Source: Epinephelus fuscoguttatus
Lineage: Eukaryota > Chordata > Actinopteri > Perciformes > Serranidae
DNA length: 64,000 bases
Assembly: GCF_011397635.1 (NCBI RefSeq)
Contig: NC_064773.1
Span: 27,565,449-27,629,448, forward strand
Direction: 5' to 3'
Below the pieces are notes generated by a model that was not told where the DNA came from, made no database searches, and saw nothing but the letters and a program-made list of their open reading frames with translations. The position numbers and the translations under genes were made by a program. Shown here piece after piece: positions 48,566 to 60,250 of this stretch (positions are counted from its first letter, which is position 1; every line of letters begins with the position of its first letter).

Positions 48566-49119
48566 TTAGTCACTTGGCCGCACTTGACTGCCGTAAGTCT
48601 CCAATGCGCTTGCTCAGTGGGCCTCATAATGCAACAAATCAGAGTAATTTCATACTGCGCTTTTCTGGCTTCACATGCTACTGAGCAGCTGCCATCAGAA
48701 TATAGTATTCTGACCAGGTCTATTTTCATGCTGGAAGCAGGCAAACAGTTAGCCTTGCTCAAAATGGAGGTAACAAAATCTACCTATCAGTACCAATGAA
48801 GTTAATTAACATATTACATCTTGTTTGTTCAAACACTACACAAACCAAGTGTAAAAACAAGTTGCAGTTTTATGGGGGGTTATGTCCCTGTCTTGGTATT
48901 TGCTGGGTGCAGTTACTTGCTGGAGTCTCCACAAATGTCCATTTTTGTGCTGAAGAGGTGTTGGGAGCAGCCTATAGAGGATTTGATAACCTTTGGAAAG
49001 ACCCAAGCTAGCTGTTTTGTGATGTTTCCATTCTTTGTTCTACACTAAGGTACAATAACTTTCTTCAGTCGACATATAGTTAGTTAAAATCACCTAAAGA
49101 CAATTTTAAAGTGATATAA

Positions 49120-49790
49120 AAAACAAGACAGCATTTGCAGCCCTGATCTCCTCAGAAAGGTCATTCCCAAGACGTGGAGCTCTGCAAAGATCTATCCCCT
49201 TTGTGAATTAATCAAGACCTTGGAGCAACAAGAAAAGATGCATCTGAGGATCTCAGTGTGCAAGAAGGAACATAGGACAATAAAAGATCGGTTATATAAC
49301 TTGGAGCAAGGCCTCTCAGGGCTCTGTAAGTAATCAATAAAATCTTGAAAATTTTAAAAGCAACAGGTAACTGACTTTACAGATGCCAGAGAGCAAAGAA
49401 TTGTAATCATCTAATCAACTGGTTATAAATGCATGAATAACAGTTTCCATTTGTTTGTTGGAAAGGAATGATCTGATCCTGGAGAGATTTCTGAGATGGT
49501 GGAAGTCGAATCGAATACTGAATTTACATGTTTGTCTAAACTGAGGGTTTGGTGTCTGATGCCGCAACTCACTGCCCAAGCACCGGACTTTGACAACCTC
49601 GAATTGAGAGCGGGTTGAAATTACACCAAGGTTTCTGCAATGTGAAGTTATTGAGTGGGACAGAGAACCAAGACTGTTCGATGTTTTAACATTTGCACTA
49701 TGTTGTCCTATGAGCAATATCTCTGTCTTGTCAGCAATAAACTGCAGGAAATTTTGTAACATCCACTTGAGCAATTAAGAAAACCCAATA
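49120..49790 (-). pseudogene. LINE (CR1/L2-like) reverse-transcriptase remnant
   Basis: Minus-strand open frame 49415-49774 reads MLKWMLQNFLQFIADKTEIL, CRNLGVISTRS, KFSIRFDFHHLRNLSRIRSF and MEKVIHAFI-like NKQMETVIHAFITS. These match the LINE RT segment N.L..NADKTE.L...NLGV...L..IRN..RIR..L....AE.LIHAFI. Downstream, in broken frames, follow blocks like ALRGLAPSY and RAPRLGNDLSEEIR. Numerous stops show it is dead. Its clade resembles L2/CR1 but cannot be fixed by eye. Confidence 0.75.
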
Positions 49791-51769
49791 ATTTACTGAA
49801 AATACACTATGCATTTTTGAAATAGAAACCCTACTTTAAGAGGCCTGCAATTTAATTTTTGATGCAGCTGCTTGTAACTCTCGAAACCTCTGAAATTGTA
49901 AATCGATTCTCTACAGCTCAGGATGCCTCTGTGACTTTTGCCCAGTGCATGCTGCGATGATAGGATGGTCTCCTCATCATGCTGAAAAGTAATAAGCAGT
50001 TAGAGCCAGCGGATGTAGAGATACATGGGTTGCTGAACTCTAGCTAAACTAAAAACCACCCAGACCAGTGTTCTACAACCCTTGTCCTCATCCAGTGCTC
50101 AGAATCCTGCTGGCATTTGCTCTAACCATGTAATCAGGGACTATTTTACACCTGGGTTGCAAAATAGATGCAATTACATACATCTAAGTGCCAGATAGTA
50201 CCAGCAGGGATCAGAGGATGCTGAGTTGAGTGAAAGCTACAAGCCATTTGAATCCACCAAGGTGAAGGACTAAAATGTAGCCTGTGCTTGATATTCTGCA
50301 CAGGCTACATTGTCCCTTGGTGTTGTTCATTACTTACCACATTCCTGTTATCAGCACAAAGGAGGTAGGAATTGGAAACATGCTGGTCCATCCATCCCTT
50401 GCATATCAATGACCTGACTGAGTGATCCTGGAGCAAAGATGGACACACTGGCAAAATCCCAGGAGGACTTCCCCTTTGATGGTTGGCGCCATGGAAACAT
50501 ACAGCGATTTGTCTGTCACGGTGTCCTGTGTGGAAAGCTCATAATTACCAGTGCATTGTGATTAGACTGAAGTCTGGAATATAAGACAACAGACCTTACA
50601 CTCACTTGTCTTTCAGCTAATGGGATTGACTCATCTTCCAAAATGAGAATTAGATTGATTTTTTTCTCCCTTTTCTTTTTGTCGGGTATTGAATTGGCCT
50701 CATTTGTGAGGATCCGCGAGATCGAAAAAGAAAAAAAAACAGCTGATAGAGCTTCAAGCTCTCAGCTTACAACCTTGACAAAGTGATTAGTTGGAAGAAT
50801 ACTTTCATGTGGTATGAAAAACGCCATCTGCTACGTGCAAACACACATCCAAACACAACACACAGAGTGGTAAACAGCCCCGAAGCACACAGAAAGCATT
50901 TTAGAGAATACAGCTTCATGTCATAGTAATGGGGAACACTTAGGACTGAATGTGACCACATTAAGTGAATAAATAAAGCAGCAGGCTAAATTTCGTATTC
51001 CAACACTGCACGGATAAACACTAGGTTGAAAAATGAGGGGGATTATGTAAACCCTTTGCACAGCTTAACGCTGTCTGAAATATTTTGCCTCAACAAGCAA
51101 ATCCTAAAATGCTGCTCTTCTTTTACAGTAGAAAAAAAGGAGAAAAAAAGCGTTGTTGTAAGCTGCAAACGTGTTTGTTTACTTATTTTCACAACTCAAT
51201 CTTCTTTTCTCTGGCACATATTTAATCTTTAGACCTTTCATAACAGTGGAATCCAGCAGAGGCTGTGGCTCTGTTGAAGAAAATGAAAAAGACATGTTTC
51301 AGGTCACAGATGTTTAATTACAATGATGTTATCTCTAATTAAACCAAATCGTCTTTGCCGAGTCACCATTACCAGCACAATGCTGTGCTGTATTGGCAGG
51401 CTTGGCAATCTCTGCAGGGGTCATGAGCCTTCTGCTTGAAAGAATAATATCTAAACCTTCTAAACTGACAGGCAAAGTATATGGCCACAGATGTGTCTGT
51501 CGGATTTTAAGACTTCCGGGACGAATTAAAGTGGTCAAAGATATCACTCAAACACCATGTCTGGCATTTAAAGCTACAGCCCAGTCATGGGAATACAGTG
51601 TTGGCATTGTATATTTCTGCAATTCACAGATCTGATATGTTACATCTGTAAGTTCTATGTATCATATCAACATTTCTGAACTGCAGCTTACATGTATATG
51701 AGCTGAGTTTTTCATCAGAAGGAGGAGGGGACGGCTGTCAGCAGCAGGCCACAAACAACAAAAGAGGGT
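49791..51769. other. No gene seen
   Basis: Intergenic; all frames are short. Confidence 0.5.
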
Positions 51770-52110
51770 ATTTTAAACAGCACATTGGGATATTTTCAGA
51801 CATGTCCGTTGTGGCAAAACTGACCTTTTTCCAGCCATGTTTGTTGCAACAAAACTGAATATTTTAACAACATGTTAGCAGGTATTTTTTTAAAAAAAAA
51901 TTGGGACATTTTTAACTGTGTCTGTTGCGACAAAACCAGGTATATTTCCATCCATGTTTGTGGTGACCAAAATGGTTATTTTAAACAAAGACATGATTTT
52001 TTCTTAATCCTAACCAAGTTTTTTTTGTGTTTAAAACCTAACCACACGTTACCACAGCACTGTCACAACATCATATTTAAAACTGAAACGGAAAGAAACG
52101 TAAAGTTTCA
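51770..52110. repeat. Degenerate minisatellite, unit about 35-45 bp
   Basis: Repeats of TATTTT...CCATGTTTGTTGC.ACAAAACTG (units near 51784, 51826, 51880, 51945), then CCTAACCAAG and AAAACCTAACC words. Confidence 0.5.
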
Positions 52111-52789
52111 GTATATCTAAATGTGCAAATGTATCATATGAAACATGCAAATGTAACATACCCATGGTTTGCAGAAATGTACAATGCCAACATTCATCTC
52201 AGCTCAGCTCATCACCACCATTACCACCACCAGCATCTAGACTCCATAGGGGGAGTTTCCTAATCTACTACATCTTTACCACCCTCCTAGAATATATGAT
52301 ATATGGGGTCTAATCACCAGACTTTTCACATACTAATACACATGTAAATAAACATTCTTTTCTCTCAAAGTGAGTCTCTCCTGATTGAAATGGCTTTGTC
52401 ACTACATGCAACACCTTTTACATTAGGCATAGTCCTTTGATCCACTGATGATTTAAAAATGTTGATACGTGCAGCTTTAATCTGTCATCTAGTGAACAGG
52501 TTTTGTCAATTTGCAGGTGAAAAGTTGTTTTAACACCTATTGCAATCCAGATATATAACAGATGTTTCTATGGCATTTTAATTAGGCTAAGTGACTTTCA
52601 GGTTCAGCAGGTGTGAAAGTGCCAGGAACACCTTTATATGCCCCTCTGCCATCTGCTTTTATAATCCAGCTTTCATACTCATAGCGGCTATAATTCGAGA
52701 GAGACTGTGTTTTGTAACTTCTAGACAAAACATCAAAGAGCTAAATGAACTAAAACTACTCCAGTCGTGTTTTCACAAAATGCTCTGAA

Positions 52790-53193
52790 ACATCTGAGTT
52801 AGTGGTGCTGATGCTGCACGCTCTCCAACCGCACCTTCTCCCTCTCCTCCTCCTCCTCCTCCTCTCCTTCTCACACTCCCCCTCTCTCATGTTATTGGTG
52901 TACTGGCTGGTGATGTGTTCCGTATTTACTCTGAGGGCAACCCCTCCCACAGCAGCATGCAACCCGACCTGCAGGTGAACAGTTCAGCTGCAGCTTCCTC
53001 TTCGCACTCCGGGCGGATCATTTGCGGAGCGGCGAAGTTGCCTGTAGGTTTTTGTTTTGTTTTGTTGGTTTTTTTTTAAATTTATTTATTTATTTTAGGA
53101 TTCATATACGGTCCTGCATCGCGTCCGGATGTTCGTGTGGATGTGGAGGCAGACGAGATTATGCCATGAATGAGCAGCAGTGAGGGCGCAAAG
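52790..53193 (+). promoter_or_regulatory. amigo2: Probable amigo2 promoter region and untranslated first exon
   Basis: The DNA upstream of amigo2 changes here from AT-rich to GC-richer with scattered CpG (CTC-rich tract near 52842, CpG cluster at 53005-53040). It ends in AAG|GTGAGC, a strong splice donor with the last exon base at 53193. No TATA box is evident and the transcription start cannot be placed. Two tiny upstream ORFs sit at the exon end: 53161-53169 and 53166-53183. Assignment to amigo2 rests on strand, distance and the matching acceptor at 54493; it is an inference. Confidence 0.5.
52842..52868. repeat. (CTC)n tract upstream of amigo2
   Basis: Seven or so CTC units just upstream of the probable promoter exon. 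Confidence 0.85.
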
Positions 53194-54493
53194 GTGAGCT
53201 GTCTGCGGGGTTTTTTCTGTTTGTTTTGGTGCCATTAAAGTCGTAAAATCCCGGCTGTTTCCTCCGTGACTGAGCCAGATCATGTGTGGGCAAAGAGCAG
53301 GAGAGGACACAGTGGGCTCATACTGATAATACAGTATATGTAACACAGTCTATGACTTTTAGTAACCATTATGTCATGCTTTTACTTGTATAAACTTCAC
53401 CAGGGCTGTAACTAACAGTTATTTTCAGTATTACTTAATATGCAAATTACTTTCGATTAATTTAATTGATTGGCTGATTGATTGTTTCAGCTAGAAAGAA
53501 TCAAAACATAGACCTAGAAATATTAATATTAAAAAGGCTGCAGCCACAGAATGACTGGCATTTTTTTCTTAAGAACTGATTTCAATGATATTATTTTTGA
53601 ATAATATTTTTGGTGTCATTTCAAAATGAACACTGCAATAGACTGTAATGCAGACAGACAGACAGAAGGACAGAATTAGAGGGACAACTGAATAAAGGTG
53701 ACCAATGGAGGGGTGGATGGACCATCTATTTATCTCTCTATCTGTGTTTAATGGTCTCTCCAATTAAAGTGATATCAGTCTCTTGTAATATAAATGGTTA
53801 ATACACCGAGAATATTATTCAAAACTGAATGCTCTTGCAATATTTATAGTATAATTACACAACTCTGGTATTCATCTGTTTTCACAGACTGTTCTCACAA
53901 TAATCATTTAAGATAAGCAGTAAAAAGTCCAGCAGAAATAATACTAAACCAAGTTAAATCGATTAATCGATAAGTCAATCAATTACCTGACAATGCTTTG
54001 ATAATGGATTAATCATTTTACTTAGTTATTTAGTAAAAACACTAATTATTCTATGGTTACAGCTTCCTTAATGTGAGGATTTGGGCATTGTTCACCGTTC
54101 TCAGACTAGTGACATCTGGACGTCCAGACAAATGGACAGACGGACAGATAGATAGATAGGTTTCACTTATTGGGAAAAATGAGGTATGAGTATGGATTGC
54201 CAGCATTATGAATTAAGTTACAATTGCTTCAGAAGTTACGAATTTAATGTTGGTTACTATTTATTTTATTTTATTTACATGCATGCAGTGCCTGTACCTG
54301 TGTTACATGCTCTCATATAGCCTGTGTGTTCTTTCTGTTAATCTTGCCACCCTTTTTGCTCTTTCTTCATGTTACTGAACTCTGTTTAGTGCCAGCAGCG
54401 CATTTAGATTATTTTAAAAAAAAATAGTGAAAAAAAAAGAGATTAATTTCCATGTTCCCTCCTCCTTTCTTTTCTCTGTGTGTCTCTCTTCAG
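53194..54493 (+). other. Probable 5' UTR intron of amigo2
   Basis: GT donor at 53194, AG acceptor at 54492-54493 preceded by a long pyrimidine tract (54457-54490). It is 1300 bp, AT-rich, with a GATA microsatellite near 54145-54157 and no coding signal. AMIGO genes usually have all coding sequence in one exon with upstream non-coding exons, which fits. Confidence 0.55.
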
Positions 54494-54576
54494 TTAACTA
54501 TCAGAAGCTTGTAAACCTGACATGTGTATACCCAGTGAGACAGTAACCTGAGACCCCATCCCGAGGGAACAGCAGG
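54494..54576 (+). promoter_or_regulatory. amigo2 5' leader in exon 2 with a short upstream ORF
   Basis: After the acceptor at 54493, an ATG at 54522 opens a 9-codon frame ending in TGA at 54551, 25 bp before the main ATG. The main start context (CAGG before ATGC) is acceptable but not optimal (C, not purine, at -3), so the upstream ORF could modestly tune translation. This is inferred from sequence only. Confidence 0.4.
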
Positions 54577-56088
54577 ATGCGTCCCATTGCCTCGAAGCTT
54601 TTAGCCAAGACCTGTGTTGGAGGCAGCCATTTGAACCCTGCAACTGCCGCCTTGCTGCTCTCCCTGTGTCTTGGCTTCCCTCCCTCTATGGCCACTTGCC
54701 CACCCTACTGCCTTTGTGCCAGTGATATAATTTCCTGCAGCGGGTGCAATCTGTCTGTTCTGCCCTCTGATCTCCCAGGCTATGCCACACGGTTGGACCT
54801 GAGCCACAATGCCCTCACTGTCCTGCCTGTGGACTGGATTTCCCGGCCGTTTGAACGCCTTGCTACTCTGATTCTCAGCCAAAACTCTGTTAACCAAATT
54901 GAAGTGAACGCCTTTACTGTGACGCCACATCTCCTCCACCTGGACCTTTCTTCTAACCAACTAACAGTGCTGAACTCGTCCATCTTCACTGGCTTGAAGG
55001 AACTGAAAGAGCTGCTGCTGTTTGGCAACCAGATCATCCAGATTAACCCAGGGGCCTTCAATGATCTTCTCAGCCTGCAGAGGCTCTACCTTTCTGGGAA
55101 TAGACTGACGGCTTTCCCCATGGGGCTTTATTGGGAACCTGGAGGGCCTCGTAATCTGACCTTTCTCGATCTGTCATACAACAAGCTCTCCAAAGTGCCC
55201 ATCCAGAGCTTGCTGTCTCTCACCCGGCAAGGTGGAATTTATTTGCAGGAAAACCCTTTGGCCTGTGACTGCGCTTTAATCGCCTTGCTGGAGTACTGGA
55301 TGTGGAAACAGTATCGCCCCCTGGTGGACTTCCGTAGTGAATACCCATGTAGAGACAATTTGGAACCAACGTCTGAATGTAGCCAGCGAGTAGTGTCAAA
55401 TATGCCGCTTGAGGCACAGACATACCAAGTAGAGCCTGGTAAATGGCTAAGAGTGCCATGTCCAGGGTTGGCATCCCAAGCCCAGGAGGAGCAGGGGGTG
55501 TTCTGGGTCACCCCAAAGACTGTGGTGAATTCATCAACCAATGATTCGAGTGCCCACCTAACAGTTTCCTCCAATGGCACTCTTGAAATCAGAGGAGCGC
55601 TGATAGAGGATTCTGGTATGTATGGGTGCGTGGCAGCCCGCGGTCGCCAATATGACCCCAGAGAGTCTGTGGAGGTCAATGTGGTTGTTGGAAACTTAAG
55701 CACTGCCCCCGCCAGTGGCTTGCCACACAGCAGCGGTGCCGAGCATTTCAACACAGCGTTCACCACCCTGGCTTCCTGTGTGGTCAGCATCATACTGGTG
55801 CTGCTCTACCTCTACCTCACTCCCTGCAGATGCCGCGAAAACCGAGGATCGAGAGGGTGCGGCGGACGAGCCATTACCCTCTGTTCAGACCCCAGAGAGG
55901 TAGAGTCGGGTCAGCGGCGGTCAAACGGAAAGAGGGTGGCTTTCTTAGAGCCTCAGGCAGAGGACTCTGATATTGGCGGTCCAAAAACACCAGCAATGAA
56001 TTTAGGTCACGTTACCACTGAGGGAATTCTCAAGAATGGAAGTAGGACAGTAGGACAGACCTTCACGGACCCTGCTCACATGGCATAG
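54577..56088 (+). CDS. amigo2: AMIGO family cell-adhesion receptor (amphoterin-induced protein 2-like), complete single-exon CDS
   Basis: Type I membrane adhesion protein of 503 aa, within the family's usual 490-525 aa. Visible order: signal peptide (about residues 1-39, hydrophobic core AALLLSLCLGF), LRRNT cysteines C41/C45/C47/C54, about six leucine-rich repeats (70-217) with LDLSHN and LDLSSN cores, LRRCT opening NPLACDC (226-232) with C258 and C267, one Ig C2 domain (C295, W310, C351 in DSGMYGC), a transmembrane helix near 395-416 and a cytoplasmic tail. FNTAFTTLASCV, LYLYLTPCRC and GKRVAFLEP are AMIGO hallmarks. LYLSGNRLTAFPMGLY, GKRVAFLEP and the tail motif EGILK favour AMIGO2 over AMIGO1 or 3. 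N-glycosylation sequons lie at N58, N133, N193, N318, N333 and N373. Known of the family: homophilic and heterophilic adhesion in neurite growth, and survival signalling. The start is the first in-frame ATG after the splice acceptor and precedes the signal peptide. The C-terminus lacks the usual Ser-rich SVFSDTP-like ending. Family certain; paralog likely. Confidence 0.93.
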   Translation: MRPIASKLLAKTCVGGSHLNPATAALLLSLCLGFPPSMATCPPYCLCASDIISCSGCNLSVLPSDLPGYATRLDLSHNALTVLPVDWISRPFERLATLILSQNSVNQIEVNAFTVTPHLLHLDLSSNQLTVLNSSIFTGLKELKELLLFGNQIIQINPGAFNDLLSLQRLYLSGNRLTAFPMGLYWEPGGPRNLTFLDLSYNKLSKVPIQSLLSLTRQGGIYLQENPLACDCALIALLEYWMWKQYRPLVDFRSEYPCRDNLEPTSECSQRVVSNMPLEAQTYQVEPGKWLRVPCPGLASQAQEEQGVFWVTPKTVVNSSTNDSSAHLTVSSNGTLEIRGALIEDSGMYGCVAARGRQYDPRESVEVNVVVGNLSTAPASGLPHSSGAEHFNTAFTTLASCVVSIILVLLYLYLTPCRCRENRGSRGCGGRAITLCSDPREVESGQRRSNGKRVAFLEPQAEDSDIGGPKTPAMNLGHVTTEGILKNGSRTVGQTFTDPAHMA

Positions 56089-59000
56089 CAAGGAAATGAC
56101 CTTTTACAAATTCCTGTATTCTAACAGCCTAAACCCAAGTGTTTTGTTTTCACTGTCTCGTTTCAGTACACAATGAGAAAATCCATTTGATGTGAACTAG
56201 TGTGCTATGATTCTGTTAAGTAGTTATGCACTGTAGGTTTTGGGTGTTTGGTCTGATGCAGAAAATGCAGTCCTTTTGTAGGCAGCATTTCAATTATGTC
56301 TCGACTGTAAGTGGTGTCTGTTTTTTACATTAAGAGTTCATATTTCACTGTTACCACGAGAAATTGTTATTGCAAAGATCACAAAGATCATATAAACGTG
56401 GGTGGTGTTTTAAATTGGACTGAGAGGAATATTCACACTGGATTTGATAGGATGCTAGAGGCATTCATGGTCATTCTACAGTATGTGCATTGTGAATACT
56501 GACATCACAGTGACCCCTGTTATTTTTAACCACCTGTCTTGTACTGTGCAGCGTTATCATTTTCAAAACATGTCAGTACTATGTGTGAAATTATCTGTAC
56601 ACGCCCTCTTCAAATTGTGTAAATCAAACATAACCCTGTGAATGTTCTTTTCTCAAAAGCAGAGCAATACTACAACGTGTGACATAGAGTAGCCTGTTGT
56701 GTTGCTTTTAGGTGGAAACCTACAAAATGTTTACTTTGCCCTTAGAAATGCAGATTTGTGTTTACTCTGACAAAACTGCATTCAGAGAACTTAAATGTAA
56801 TTCTCTTAAAAAAAAGGGTCATTTATTAAAATTGCAAATGCACTTTTTTCTTCCTTTTACCCACACTTTTTATAAATTGAAATTTAAGTTTTTTTCCAAA
56901 GACTTTCCAGGGCCAATTCCCTAAAATTCAAGGACCCAGCATGGCTTCGTTTGAGAAACAGATCAGAGGTAATTCCTGTTATAACAGTGAGAATTTTTAT
57001 ATTAAGACCTATAACCGATTTCACAGAGGCTCACACACAACAGTTAAAAATAGCCCATTTACTAATGTAACATAAAACAAGTATTAGTTGCTTAGGTTTT
57101 AAGATTTCAGTCTGTCTCCACTTCGATACAATGGAGGTGAATGGAATTTTGTTTGAGTTGTCCAAAGCACTGAAAATTCTAATTAAAGCTGCATTAACCA
57201 ACACTTTTTTTTAACCAGCTAACAATGAGTCAAATGACTTTTTGTAATCTGAAAAGGGTTACTTGAAGTGAGGGACAAACTCATAACTATAACCCACTTT
57301 GTGCTGTTCGTCTCCAGGATGTGGTGTAGGCAGTTGAGCACTAATAAAACTATTGTACACTAGCTGCTCAACACCATATGGCAAAGCATTTGGCAGTTAA
57401 AACCCAGATATTTCTTGGAGGAAAAATGAAGCTAAAAGGAGAGTGAACATTTTAGTTTAGTATATATACTAGTAGAAACCTAACCTAAATGAATGCTAGC
57501 GGTGCTTTGTGTTTGCTGCATGTACGTAGGCAACAGTTTGCTATCACATTTGGCATGTTAACTTTATCAGATAATATCACTATTGTTGTTTACAGCTTGT
57601 TTCACTGCCCTCAGCTGGCTCAACAAATCTAGTAATAATGCTTTAAAACATAGAATTCAGATCATGATACATTGTCTGGCAAAAGCCATAGACTGTATAA
57701 AGTAATGGTCGAAGCCACCATGACATCAACCATTAGTTTGTGGACTCTGTGCTAGTTGCTAGCTTGGTTAGCATGGTGCATTTACAGCTATGGTGTATTG
57801 TGATAATACTAATCTTATTGCTAATTTTTACTAGCAGAAGACATGATGGAAACAATTAAAACAAAATGGAAGGTACTTATTGGAAAAACTGAACATCTGA
57901 CTGTTTATAGGTTCTTTACGTACAATCAGATACTGTACAAGACTTTTAAAGCAACCAAAATGTTACTATTAATTTTCATTAACTAAAAAACACTGAAATA
58001 GCAACAGCTATCACTACCTGTCCTCTGTGAATCAAGGATTACGCCATTGTAGCAACCTGTCAAAGGATGGCACTCACCTGTCACTCAAAGCAGCCACGCC
58101 CTAATAACATTTAAACAGGTGAGTTATACAAAAATTCAGCCCCGTACACTTGTCATGACTGGGGAAATTAGCTACAGAGACCAAACTTGATTTTTGGTGT
58201 CAGACTGTAAACATGTTTATTTGTGCTGTTAAGTTGGGCATTTTAACATGGAGGTCTACTGGGATTGATTCTGTCTCAGAGCCGGACTCTAGTGGCCATT
58301 AGTGGAACTGCAGTTCTTGTCATTTTGCGATAGCTTTGTGTTTCAGCCATGGAGGCTGCTGCTTGGCTATAACAGTAGACGATATTCTTGCTGCTGTTGG
58401 CCGTGCGTGTTGTGGATTATCAAGGATAACATGGGCACATGTTGCTATTGAAATTTTTGATGCCATTTTTCAGTGCTGTGAGACCACATATAAAATTTCA
58501 TTGAACTTCATTGTATTGGGGTGAATTAAAATCTGTATGGCTAGATACCACTTGACTACACTGATCATTTAATCCAATAGATGAACATGAAATATCATGC
58601 CCATATCAGGTGTGAGGTATTCACATGGCAGCAACTACTGTACTGTTTAACTAATGTAATTTGAGAACTATATCAAAATAGTAATATCTGTTGAAAATTA
58701 AGTCCACAGTTCCATAGAGTTGTCACAGTTCCTGTCTAGACCAGCCCACCTGGAGCTGGTTTGGATTGACCCTCAAGCAGGCTGGACATTTGTCAACCTG
58801 ATGTCTGTCCATCTTGTCAAAAATTGACTTCTCTGCTCACCCTCGTTACACTGACCTACAACTTTACAAATGGCAGATTCACACAGGAATTGATCTTAAT
58901 CAGTTCAGACAGGAGGAGAGTTTGGGCTTGGAGATGAGGCCCCAGTCAGGCCATATTAGTATCACAGAAACCCGAAAAGGGTTTGCCAGCTTGCCCCAAG

Positions 59001-59262
59001 CCCACCATGACCCACATTCCTCTGTCCTTCCTTTGTCTGATTGTTTTTTAGGTGTGTGGAATCATTTTCAAGGTGCCAGGAGGCTTGTTAAAGTTTCCTT
59101 GGCCACACACGTCCATGCTACCACTGTCTGAATATTAACTTCTTACGTGTTTCTGTTCTGTTAAAAGGGTGACTTTAGAGAAGAGCAATGGAGAGCAAGC
59201 CTTGTCACAACTACAGTGACTGATATTTGCAGGTATGAAATAAAATGTTTCAATTTGGAGGT
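56089..59262 (+). other. Probable amigo2 3' UTR with candidate polyadenylation signals
   Basis: Non-coding and AT-rich. AATAAA occurs at 57343-57348 with a poor downstream GU region, and at 59239-59244 followed by a GT-rich stretch, the better candidate for the distal end. A 105-codon open frame at 58814-59131 has no recognisable domain and is not called. No obvious transposon ends are seen inside. UTR length is inferred. Confidence 0.4.
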
Positions 59263-60245
59263 TGACTGTGTTCTTTTATCCTTACAAGTGAATGTAGCAG
59301 TAATACTCACATGTGACTTGTGTAGTATCTGTTTTCATCATGTTTGGCTCCTCTCTGGGGATCTGGTCAAATCTTTTTTGGTATTACTCTGAGCTAAAAT
59401 GAAAAGAGGCAGTTTGGGTGAAAAATGAAAAGTAGTGTTACATCAGAAGGATTTAAGGATGACGAATAACCTCTTAGTGAGTCAACAAATCGCATTTTCA
59501 AAAATCCTCTTACAAGCCTTTTGGATGGCTAGTGAAAAAAAAGCAAAACCTTTTAAAACCTTTTTCTTGTGCACTTGTCGGTCAGTACTTTTCCAAGTGG
59601 AAAGACATTTTATATGGACGGACACTAATTTAAGAGTGTGGTAATGACGGGGAGGACACGAGAGGACCCTTAAAACAGCTTTATGCTTTCTGAGGCAACA
59701 GGCCAGTGGTAGGTGTTGAATACAGTCTTAAGGTAGTGATGGATCCCAATGGGACTAATTTAAGTGTCCCTGGCCCTCACACAGTGACAAGGTGCTTTTC
59801 ACAGGTCAAGATAGTGACATTTGGAATGTTGCAGGTGTTGTCAGTACAGTAGAGAGAACTAGCCGCTCATTTCCCCTTTACATTTAGCAGCTAAGTGGTC
59901 ACGTAACTGAATAATATCATTGTAATGATGATGACTGCAACAATTTATATTATTTGTAGAAGAATGATATCATTCCAATCCAACCCTAGCCCTAATTTTA
60001 CGTCCTGCATTTTGTTTTGTTTTTTATTGGTTTATTGGAGGTGCTCTACTGATACTACACAAATAAACCCCAATTATTTAAAGGTGAGCTTAAATTCAAC
60101 ACAATTCTGACAGAAAGCTTGCATTACAAACTGGGTACACTGAAAGAAAGACGGAAAAGCGGACAGTCATAGAAAGAGGGGAGGGTTGGCATTGTTAAAG
60201 TACAGGACTAAGCACTTTTTCAGTCAATCTCTCCCGAAAGGCAAT
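59263..60245. other. No gene seen
   Basis: AT-rich sequence between amigo2 and the Myb-bearing transposon. Confidence 0.5.
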
Positions 60246-60250
60246 CATAG

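Noticed and set aside
54601..54960. Minus-strand open frames overlapping the amigo2 coding region, including 55239-55793
   Set aside because: Antisense shadows of a long real coding frame; no domains.
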